Assembly (NCBI GenBank): GCA_911728455.2
Contig: OU452240.1
Span: forward strand, 4,721,913 to 4,785,912
Reading direction: 5' to 3'
DNA: 64,000 bases
DNA from: Marthasterias glacialis
Taxonomy: Eukaryota > Echinodermata > Asteroidea > Forcipulatida > Asteriidae
Position numbers and translations under genes: made by a program. Positions 44,969-55,700 of this stretch are shown one piece after another (the first letter of the stretch is position 1; the number at the start of each line of letters is the position of its first letter). The notes beneath the pieces were generated by a model that saw only the letters and a program-made list of their open reading frames with translations, was not told where the DNA came from and did not search any database.

Positions 44969-45407
44969 TGTTCATTTCTATACTTGGCAGGAGTCCAAAA
45001 ATAATAACGGTTTGGCCAAAGAACCCGCAATTTCTTCACTATACTCGCAAGCAGGGATACTCCACTGGGAAGTTTGCCTGGGTTAGTAATTCCAGTCTGA
45101 AAAGGTCAACCAAAGTGTTCATGTCTTGTTTGGGTGTGTAGGAAAGGGTGGGGCAGCAGAAGTGGGGGTAGGGAGTCATTTATCATCTCCCAATTATCGA
45201 TGAACACAATTTGAAGTCTTAAGAAAGTATGTGTCACCAAGAGTACTTAGCAAGTCTACAAGAAATGATTGTCATTTTATTCATTGATTGATGAGCCAAA
45301 TTTGCTGCTGATTTTGTTTTCATGTCAATTTCAAGGATGTGGGGAATTGTCGTTAAACAGCAAGTCGTTTGTTCGGAGAGATTTGGGGAAGTCGTTAATA
45401 TGTGCCG
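44969..45407. other. intergenic, nothing recognised
   Basis: No exon or defined repeat seen between MITE C and the tandem array. Confidence 0.4.
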
Positions 45408-46535
45408 GTTTCCTCTACAGAAGGACCCCACCTCTAAGGGAGGGATTAAAGGGGCACTCTCTGACTCTTGATTTTATATGAAATAAAAAAAATAGTGTCG
45501 TTAATGTCATCAGTTTCTGGTGGCTCTCTCTATATCCCACCTTTAAGGAAAGAACAAAAGGGGCACTCTCTGACTCTTGATTCATGAAAATTTGAACTTT
45601 TGAAATCGTTAATTTATGGTAGGTTTTTTTTATAGAGAGACCCACCTTTTAGGGAGGGATTAAAATGGCACTCTCTGACTCTGGATTCAGGAAAAAAAAC
45701 TGGGTCTGTAAAAACATTAATTTCTGGTGGCTCCCTCTATAGATGGGCCCACCTTTAATGGAGGGTTTAAAGGGGTGCTCTCTGACTCTTGATTTAAAAA
45801 AATTAGGGTCTTTAAATGCCTCTGATGGCTTCCTCTATAGAGGGCCCCCACCTTTAACCAGTTGCCGGGAACCTTCCATTTTTTTCCCCGTCCAGCCTGA
45901 CAGAATAATTTTCTCTGAATTGCCGGAATTATTTTTCTGTGAGAGTACAGCTGGCACAAAGGAACCTTGACTTGAGTATTGCACTGTGATTTTTGTTCTT
46001 CCACCTGAAACCACTGCCGAGGATTAGTACTAAATTTGGAACCAAGGCTGGCTCCCTGGTTCACTCTGACTTACCTCCATTGAGCCGAACTACAATGAAT
46101 GAACAATAGTGGAAGCTTCTGTATGTCTCGTAATCCTTATTTTGGAACACAAGGACAAAGGTCTGGAATCGGGGATTACACACTTAATGTCTGCACAATA
46201 GCCAACAATCAGTGAAGTATTCACCACCATCTGTCCTTTTTGTGTTGATGAAGCGAAGCGTTACATGTAGGTGCGTTTGTTGTGCGCGCTCAGCAGTGGA
46301 ATGTCCAGGCGACCTTTGTTCTGTTTTTCCTATTTTACACAGTGGCATGTTTCAACATTGTGCGTTTGCTGGCTCGAACAATATTTCCATGGATACACGT
46401 CGGCTGGCGTCAACTGGTTAAAGGAGGGACTACAGGACACTCTGTTACTTCTAATTCATAAAAAATCAGGGTCTTTAAAAGTCTTTAATCTCTGGCGGCT
46501 TCCTCTGTAAAGGGACCCTACCTTTAAAGATACAG
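45408..46535 (+). repeat. tandem array, unit about 105 bp, interrupted by a MITE
   Basis: Each unit reads TGGCTTCCTCTATAGAGGGACCCACCTTTAAGGGAGGGATTAAAGGGGCACTCTCTGACTCTTGATT plus a T/A-rich spacer (GGGTCTTTAAA). Copies start near 45408, 45520, 45630, 45725 and 45828, and the last continues at 46418-46530 after the MITE at 45858-46417. Confidence 0.9.
45858..46417 (+). mobile_element. TTAA-flanked MITE (CCAGTTG termini), copy c, 560 bp, clean insertion
   Basis: TTAA (45854-45857), CCAGTTGCCGGGAACC ... CGGCTGGCGTCAACTGG, TTAA (46418-46421). The terminal inverted repeats share about 10 bp, CCAGTTG(C/A)CG. Neighbouring units of the host array show the uninterrupted site CCACCTTTAATGGAGGG, so the TTAA duplication is directly visible. 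TTAA target and CC-starting termini are the piggyBac hallmark. No transposase is encoded. Confidence 0.85.
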
Positions 46536-48339
46536 GCTTGTCGGGGAAAAATGGCCTTTGACTATCTCTCACAGTGAAAAAGGCTACTTGTTTCATGTGT
46601 ACATGAACATGATCTTTCGTGCCACGAAAATGGCCGTCGGGTAATGGTGACGAGCCCGCGTCTTGAAGGCAGGGATTCAATGTTTGTAAAAGAAGGGTCT
46701 TTAAATTGGTTTATTGCAAAACATTTTTTAAAGTTCAAAATGATTTTTGTGTGGATATAAAGTTCATGATCTAATAGTATCAACTTATAGAAAAGGCCCC
46801 CCCAACCAGTTTTTTTAGTGGACTTTTTTCTACCAACTCGTCTTTGGCTTTCACCCAAATATACTAATAAAAATGTATTGGTGAACAGCCCAAAGTATAT
46901 AATTCTGGTTCTCGTTCAAGGCACACTGGTGTAGATTGACAGATTAATTTATGTACATTATTTTAAAATTGTTAATTGGTAGCCTAACATTATAACCATT
47001 TAATTGTATAAGAAGTGTAACACTAATATTAAAGAGTTGATCTGTAATGGTAAATGACAATTTTTGTTTTTGCTTTAATGTTTTACATTTTGTTCTTCAG
47101 ATATATACATAGCAAAGAATCATAAAGGTAAAATATAGGATTGGTAAAGCTGAAAAAGCCTACGGAAAGACAGAGCACCATGGCAGCCGAGGCTGTATTC
47201 TCCCCAAGGAGCTGACAAAGATTACAGGAATGTTATTGGCCCAATGACCAGGCAAGGGATGAGATTTTTCCGGATTTCTAGATTTTTCTTGTTATTTACA
47301 TACATCCTTATGAGCCCTTATTAAGCCTTACCCCCACCACCCTACTAGTCACGCTAATGTTGATTGTATGAATACTAGAATCTACTTATTCCTGCATTGA
47401 TTCAATTCACCTGACGTCGTCATCGCAATCACTTGTTTGCACCATTTTAGAAGTCAATGTCACTGTGTGTTATCCAATGTGGTGTGCATTTTAGGCAACG
47501 CGGAGTTTAAACGCATACCTATTGACGTCCAAACTGCTGAGCGGGGCACAGTCGCTGTGTGTGACGTGTGTGCAAGGAGTCAATAGACCTTTTTCATGTC
47601 GCGGGCATCTTGATTTTCTCCCATTCAAACCCATGTAACCAAACCGAGGCTGGAAGGGCAAATAGTCTGGTTCCTTTTTGTACAATGAATATTAGCCTCT
47701 ATTACTGTTGTTGGATACAGGGAACATGACCAAGATGGTGGCAGCATGATAAATGTCTATACTGATGTTTGTGAACAATCCTGACAAATCTTATTCAACA
47801 CTGAAGCTACATGTATTCTCAAATTATCACAGACGGACAAGTCTCTTTGAACATTGACCTTTTTTTTTTATTCTTTACTGAACGGTACTCAGTACCTTCT
47901 TTTCCCGTTAAGCAAACTTGCGTTTTACATTTTGCTGTTGAGTATACAGACATGCTTGGAAACTTCGTTCAAGTAACTAAGCTTTAAGTTTAACAAATTG
48001 AAAACCTTTCACCAAATTAACTTTATTTAATAGAAGGTGCAACACTAATCAGTAAAATGTCAAGTTATAATAAGGATTTTACGTCATTGTTCCTTTAAGC
48101 CTAAGGTTGCATTCATTCCAGTTTTAAAGAAAAATCATAAAATAAACCTGAGAAAATTGTATAAAATAACTTGATCTAGGATTTATTCATCTTTAATTTT
48201 TTTTACCAACCTGTTTAAAGGAGTTATGATAATGTCAAAAAAAAATTCTGATGAATAAATTTTAATGGTTCCAAATCCTCCAATTGTCCAATGTTCTGGG
48301 GGACACAGTACTGCAGGCCGAAATAGCAATTGCTCGTCA
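46536..48339. other. intergenic between LIN7 and TRAF6-like 3' ends
   Basis: No exon was recognised. A segment at 47177-47265 (ACCATGGCAGCCGAGGCTG..., GGAATGTTATTGGCCC) is GC-richer than its surroundings and may be a repeat fragment. It has no open frame of note. Confidence 0.4.
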
Positions 48340-48745
48340 TTGGATCAGGTATACCAACCTTATTTAATCCAAACATTTGGGTGTTGAGTTACCATAGAGT
48401 GGAGTTTTTTGATGGATTTGGTACTGTACCCCCAAACCACCCACTCCAAGCATGAGGCCAGGCATACCAATCTTATCAGAGTCCAAACATTTTGGTGTTG
48501 GTTTCTATAGAGTGGAGTATTTTGATAGATTTGGTACTGTACCCCCAAACCACCCACTCTTAGCACGAGGCCAGGCAAACCGATCTGATCAGAGTCCAAA
48601 CATTTTGGTGTTGGTTTCTATAGAGTGGAGTATTTTGATAGATTTGGTACTGTACCCCCAAACCATCCACTCTTAGCACGAGGCCAGGCAAACCGATCTG
48701 ATCAGTCCAAACATTTTGGTGCTGAGTGGAATATTTTGATGGACT
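48340..48745 (+). repeat. tandem array, 113-bp unit, about 3.5 copies
   Basis: GGTACTGTACCCCCAAACCA occurs at about 48420, 48533 and 48646, 113 bp apart each time. The unit also contains ACTCTTAGCACGAGGCCAGG, GATCAGAGTCCAAACATTT and TATAGAGTGGAGTATTTTGA. The last two complete units are nearly identical. The open frames through it on both strands are repeat by-products. Confidence 0.95.
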
Positions 48746-49129
48746 CGGGAGGTTCTCTAGCCAAAGACACTAGTGAGTTAACTTGGTTAAGGGAAAAAGT
48801 TCCCTCATAAAAACGGAGGTGGGGGGGAGGGATAACTTTTTGGGTAAGGCACCACATTCAGTACTTATTTTATTTTTATTAAAATTTATGCCGCGTCTGA
48901 TTTGACGGCTTCGGCAGTGGCTATGACTGGATCGCTGAAAAAGCCAAAGTCACTTGACTTTGACAAGTCTATCCATAGAGCAACTTAACATACTAGTCAA
49001 TCCCTAATAGTTCTTAGGCAGCACACAGCATCAAAGTCCAGTTATTTTTTCTGAAGACAATCAAAGTTAACTGATCGAAATGTTGAGTTGTTAATGACAC
49101 TAGCTCTTTTCAAGCCACTGTTGCAGATA

Positions 49130-49260
49130 TTTACATGGTTAAGTAGAATGCAGGGGTCTTTGGTTCGAATCCCACCCAAGTAGCATGTGGACTTTGTTTT
49201 ACAGGACTTTGGAGTTTCCGTGGAGTTCAAAACGCTTATCACACATTGGTGGAAGGTTAA
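49130..49260 (+). mobile_element. SINE family 2 tail-like fragment
   Basis: GGTTCGAATCCCACCCAAGTAGCATG followed by TTTGTTTTACAGGACTTTGG parallels the SINE at 54744 (GGTTCGAATCCCACCCGAGTAGGATG...TTGTTATTCCACAGGA) and the reverse copy near 25010. Confidence 0.6.
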
Positions 49261-49996
49261 AACCAAACTATCTGATATGGTGGCAATCGACTGCCAAACG
49301 CCCCAGGTATACGGACGCAACAGGGTGCTACACCTCAATTTTCGTTCTTTCAATCGAACAAAACTGAACACCTCTGAAGCATATAAATCCATGTACTATG
49401 AAATGTCTTTTTTTCCGCATGAACTACCTTAAGTTCCTGACCCTCAAATCCACCCTCTGAACCCATTCAAAGAACTTTTAAACATTCCTATGCACAGCTT
49501 GTTGGGACTGTCATGGGGAATTCCCATATGATGTTTACCCAGCATAATGTAACAATCCTTTAATAACAGCATATCCAGACAAATGCACTTTATTGCAGTG
49601 ATGTCTACCAACTATGCACAAAGCAGAGGCTTCATTCAAATGTATACTGCTTAACAAATATAGACTGGGTGTTTTTATACATATCTACCCGACATCACTT
49701 TTGAACACGAGAGCGCAATTTATATACCTTGATTATAACCTTTTGGAGAGCATTCACTTCTGCGTATAATCATCACCAGACATAACCATTTCAATCGAGA
49801 TCTGATGACTACATTTTGTTTTCAATAAAAATGCCATAAAATAACAAGAGTTTATTACTTGAAAAATAACAAGGAACAGAAAGTTGGTTTTGTTTCAGAA
49901 ATGTAGATACAGAGTTAATAGGGGAACATTTTACATCAGGGCATGACCTTTACTTTGACCTTTTTTGTTTGAGTGGAAGTGAGGGACGTGTCTGAA

Positions 49997-50254
49997 TTGA
50001 CTGGTCCATTAAGCCCCACCCCAAACAATCACAGCATTTGCAATATACACCACTGTACACATGGGCTGCACAATGTGAGTCTCTTCAGTGACACACTGTG
50101 CAACATGAACGCACGCTATCAGTACGCGCACACATGTTTACATTTTCCAATAGGACTTTATCGTGTCGGACTGTTGTCGGACTTTCGTTGGCATACCCAA
50201 GGCTGTGATTGGTCAACACATAAGGGGGGCAGGGCTTAATGGATCGGTCTATTA
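49997..50254. mobile_element. MITE family C, copy 3 (best termini)
   Basis: Left end CTGGTCCATTAAGCCCCACCCC, right end GGGGGGCAGGGCTTAATGGATCGGTCTATT, inverted. Interior as in copy 1 (CACTGTACACATGGGC, TTTTCCAATAGGACTTTATCG, GGCATACCCAAGG). Confidence 0.8.
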
Positions 50255-52762
50255 AAGATTTTGGCAGTGGCTCTGGTCCTATTCTTCAATATTGTCATTA
50301 AAGCCAATGGCCATGGCTGATGTAGCCAAAGCCACTTGATTAGGCTTTGGAAAAATATTGCGGCTATTTGCAGCCGCTGCGGGCACATTGGTGCAAGCCA
50401 TTTGTTCTCTAAAAGGTTATAAGTTATTAATGAAATTTTTATTGATGCACACGTTTCAGTGAAAATCTTTTGCATTTTGTTTTTTGTTTTTTTGTGGAAA
50501 CAGCACGGTGGGATTGCATGTTTTTGAATCATGTTTCCAAACACTCTCGTTCACTTCATGGTATATTACACAACAGCCAACAGTGTATGTCAAATCAACC
50601 AATTTTTTTTTGAAAATGACAGCAATTTTGTCTACAGTGACTATAAGCTTTATCAAGTAAAATTGCCTCGTAATTTTTCCACAACTACCGACACTACTAT
50701 AAATACCATGTTTTGCAAAATCACTTTGATGTTTACTCTTTTTGTTTTGACAAAGCTGCTTTAAACATACCTGTGGAAATTTTATGTATTATATCTTTTA
50801 AAACAAAACACTGAAAAGCCTTTATGATTTTCTAGTAATTTCTAGATTGTAACAACCCTTCTTATAAGGAACAGTAATATAATTTTTAACAGCAATGTTT
50901 AGTTAAAACGTTTATTTCAAACTTTGTTGTCCTACATCAGAATTTTATCATCTCTGAATTATTTTTGCATCTGATAAAATTTATGATTGAAAATCCATTC
51001 AAGTTGACCCTGACCATTCAATATCAACTACTACCATTCCTAGTTTTGAATAAAGAAATAAACGAGTTGTGACGTGGACTTAAACGGCAGTTGCCTCGGT
51101 CCTTTATCACACAGCCAGGGTCCTGCAAGGCTTTAAACGGCCATTTTAGACAGAGTCACTTCTCTTTTATTCCCATTCATAAATGCCCTTTTTGTTATAA
51201 AAAGCGTAATAATGTACGAAAATCTGTTATTGAACTTGTCTGTTTCGTAAATTTTTTTCAATTCCTGTTCTCAGGTACCATTTCGCGAAGGGTCAAATTG
51301 CAAGCGATGCTAAAAAAATCAGTCGTGCTTACGCGTGGGTACTAATAGATTTTACATTGAGTACCGGTATGTATTGATTGCGTTATATGTTACATAGCTC
51401 CCATGTACATGTAAGCTTGCGTGCCAACGCGCATCTGGCTATGAGTGCTGGCTAACCATGTTGAAACACTTTTTACCATGTCTCTACTACACATTTAACC
51501 ATGGCCATGTGATCTCCTCTCGACCAATCAGAATTAAATAAACCGTATGGGGGGTATTTACATGTATGAATGATAGATAAACTATGCCAGCCTGCAATAT
51601 GATATCATGTGGCGAATGCATCCACTCAGTGCACAGTACACAGTTATTCCTGTGCACAGTCGTGAACCATACACAACCAGTTCAGTTGAATGGTTTCAAA
51701 TGGTTGGTCAACTCACTGGAAAATGTCACAAAGGGTTTAATCCACATAAATAACATATCTCTTCAACATTAAAATTGTTATTTGAATTACGTTATTTTTT
51801 GATAATTGAAATACATCATACCTTAACCAGTAATATATATACTTCCTCTAAATAGGGTTAAACTGAATTAATATGAACAAATTCTGGACTCATGCATAGC
51901 CCTGGAGGTCTTTGCTTTTGTATAAATACATGTACTACACTGACATCCTGGACATGAGGGCCCATTTCTGGGGCGGAAAATTTTCAGAGCCCCATAATTC
52001 AAATCTTACCTGTAAGAAGCTACATGTACTAATCTCTCCGGATTAATGTTCCATGGCCGCATACAGTGGGTTTTCGACATCAGATATTCCTAATAATTCC
52101 GTCATTTTGGGGAAATAATTCAGTTCGGTGAGATTAGTAGCTTCTTACAGGTAAGTTTTAAATTATGTAGCAATGAATGTTTTCAGCCCCAGCTAGGACA
52201 TGTAGGACACTGTATCTGTGTACAAACCAGAGGAAGAGTCCTATAAAAATGTAGTTGTAGTTGTAGTTGCCAACAAATTTAAACTCTCTTGTAATGCCAT
52301 ATCAATCACAATAAATCTGTGGCTACTTTCGTTGGGTTCCCTGACTGCTAGTGTGGATTTAAATGATGGTTATCCTTAGAGTTACATGTACATATATGTA
52401 AACAAAAAAATGGAGGAAGTACGAAACCATGTGAAACGGCTCGATAAGAAGCATTTTCACCCATTGAAAAAATGACGCTGACTAAGCGAGGGCAGAGATG
52501 GTATGGATTGTGATTGATTAGCTACATTAATGCCAATTTGATTGCCGGAACTGCTTACTCCTAAGGAATGCCTCTGGCATGATGAATAGGGGAGTTGTGT
52601 TGTTGGTAATGGTAAATTTTTAATGTTATTGATAATTAATGTCAGTAAAGATTAACAATGCCATCATCCAACACTAAACCGTTCCTGGATCATTTACAAC
52701 TTCCTGGGAAGTAGGCGGCCCATGCATAAATTAAATTGAGGCTAATGAACTTTGACCATGGG
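50255..52762. other. 3' flank of the TRAF6-like gene, intergenic
   Basis: No exon was recognised. It contains the CCTACTGTC-type fragment at 51570-51720, and a segment at 51340-51545 (AATAGATTTTACATTGAGTAC...) shared with 27810-28010 (AATAGACTTACATTGAGTAA...). The 3' UTR of the TRAF6-like gene lies at the right end. Confidence 0.45.
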
Positions 52763-55700
52763 TCAATGAACTTTAACCTTGACTATAATGCTATCATTTT
52801 TTATGTATGCTCCACTGGTTAACATTTCTAGCGGCGCAAACTCCATGTAACCAAATCCTTTGTGATTTCTATTCGTTCTTGGACGAAGGAAAGCCGCGAG
52901 TTCCGGTTTCGCAACGAGCGTTTCACAAATGGGCTTTCGTTTCGATGTATCTTCGTTCTGATCGAGAATCGACAGAGTGATTGTGCCGCTGAACGGCCAG
53001 TCCAAAATGTCGTCAAATTCTCCTTTCATGAAATGTACAAATAACGAGATGTGCTGGCTATGCCCACTGCTGGGGGAGTTAAAGTTGACTCGTAGACACA
53101 GTTTGTAACCGTAGAAACTGGTGTAAAATCCCTGGCTGTGACAGACGCTGGTTTCGCCTTTCGAAGCCTCTCGGAGAAGGTCAGAGTACCCTTCCAATCT
53201 CCAGAAGAATTCTCCGCCACATAGTCTTGTTTCCAGTCTCGACAAAGACTCAGACATTTCCTTAATCTTGTGTTGGGTGTTCAAGTGCATCGCAATCATT
53301 TCTTGCTTCTGCATTGCTGCCCACTGCTCCTGAACTTTCATCTTCTCCTTCAGGGCGCGATGTTCCGCCTCCATCTTCTGAAAGGTCCTCGGGAGGTCGC
53401 TGTCAGGCAACACACCCTGACAGTCTTGCTCAAACGAGGGAAAGTGGCGGAGTTGTACGCTGGGATCGCCAGTTGAGTATCGGTGGTCGACACCCCTGGG
53501 GTCCATGGAGGCCCTGCTCTCCATCGATGGGATCCGGTGATCTGCTGATGCAAACCGATGTATGACAGGCTTGTCCCTAGGTTGAGGGACACTCATGGAA
53601 GACTTTAAATTTGCCCGCTTAAACTTTGCTTGGTCTGGCGTCTTGGCTCCCACATTTTCCATTTCAGCCTCTGCTGGTTTTGTCGATGGAAGGAAAGGAT
53701 GTGTGCCAATCGGTGTTTGGCTAGAAAAACCAGAAGTTGTTATTGTTGACAAGGCCTCCGATGTTTTAAATTTTTGCGCATATGGGGGGTAAACTGAATA
53801 TTCGTGATGTTCGAACATTGACAAGTCTGGCACCTCGTATTCTTGATGGCTGGATGTACGCTTTGGGGTGACATGGATCTGCTCGAGTTGTAATGCCATA
53901 AGCTCCATGTGTTGTTCCATTGAGGACTTTAAGTGACCTGACATAAGTTCCCTTTCCAACTGTGGAGAAAACAAATTGATAGAAGTTTCAGCATGAAAAT
54001 GATCAATTCTATAGGAGTGGGTTCCTTGATTGACAACCAACTATCCCCTCATTGGAAGAAGCAAGTCAAATTAGAGTAACACCTCAATTGGGATAATTCA
54101 CTATAGAATGACCCTATTCATGCAGCATATGCCGTCACACAAGTGTTTCCCATTTGGGGGACCAGTGTTAACTTGTTTTGGAGAAGAGAGTCCAATCAGG
54201 GTATATTCCAAATGGGATATTTTAGGTAAAAATAACCACAAACAAACAGCGTGTGGTTACTCAAAGGGTTCCTGTTCAGGGACCTCAGTGATGCCGTCGT
54301 TAAAGATGAGGGTTCCCATTTGGGTCAAGTTCCCCAAAATTTTGGTTTTTGGTCACAATGACATTGTGCACACTGCCCCCACCATCTGCCAAGACATGGC
54401 TGATTTTTGAACCCTTTGCAAGTAAAAATGTCTGAAAATGTTTATTCGAAAAAGAAATTTCGTTGTGTTTAAAAACATAAATAATATGTTAGCATGGGAG
54501 TTTGACAGTTCATTACCTTTTCAGTTTAAAAGGGAAGGTCAAATCTTTTGGCCGTTTGTGGCCACAATGTGCATTATAACACAAACTACTTGCGGCCACT
54601 ATGGGCATTTTGACACAAACTACTTGTGGCCAATATACATATGGTCCTCTAAAGGTTTAACAATTTGCAGAAACAACTCCCTACCGGGCAATATCGGGGT
54701 CTGTTGGTTAAGATATCTGCTCTAGAATGTGGGAGGTAGTCGGTTCGAATCCCACCCGAGTAGGATGCCTGTGGGTTTTGTTATTCCACAGGAAGCACTG
54801 AGTATACAGCAAAGATTATAGAGTGCTGAAGGCACAAGATGGGGAACTCTGGCTGAAATGTGAAATCTCACTGGACACCATTTCAGCAAGTGACTCTATA
54901 TTGATACAACAATAGATATGTGCAGATCAGTGCAGACAATGACCATTGCTATCAATGGGAAACAAAGCATTCACTTGCTGAAATGACGACCCATGCGTAT
55001 TTCACTTTCAAACAATAGATAAAGGTCCAGTTCCCCATCTTGCGCCTTCGGCGCTCTATAATCTTAGGTACACAGTGCTTATCACACATATGTGTAGGGT
55101 AAAAAAAAGTTAAATAAATAAATAAATGGTCTTTACATTTAAAACAGTGTATATGTGACTCACCCTCTCTGTGCAGCCTATTGCATGAAACCGACACAGA
55201 ATGACCATCTTGGGGCAGATATTTTTCAGGTGTGTCATCAGCTTCTCCCTAAGCATCGACTCTTGGCAGTAATCACATGATATGGTGACCTTTGGACAAG
55301 TGTCTAGATGTACCTATAATGGGTGACAACAAGCAAAAAACTGGGTCATGGGGTGGGTAAAGTTATCTTTAAAAAATCTCACATGTTTCGTGGCTGATGA
55401 GGTTTTATAAACGTACATCAAGGAATCAGGTAGGCAAGTTTTGTGGTACAATGTATCCCCATCTTTCATCTCAGTCATGTCAGTGAACCCGGGTTTGAAT
55501 CCCACCTCGGGATTGGGTTAGCATGTCCCTACACTAGTATTTTCCCGTTTTACAGTTTTCTAAATGTCTGACCCCAGACTGGATAGTCGTTTCGGATTTA
55601 ACATAAAAGCGTTACCTGTTTGTGATCGAATGAAATAAGAATGTCGCAGGAGTCACAGTTGATTGGTCGTTTTAAGCAGGTCTTTGTCACATGATCCTCC

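Noticed and set aside
48360..48810. Repetitive open frames on both strands
   Set aside because: They come from the 113-bp tandem array, whose unit length is not a multiple of three; nothing resembles a protein family.
49187..49432. Open frame after an acceptor-like TTTACAG that reads DFGVSVEFKTLITHWW
   Set aside because: The upstream part is a SINE B box and tail whose own consensus contains the TTTTACAGGACTT stretch, no donor in phase was found and no domain is recognisable.
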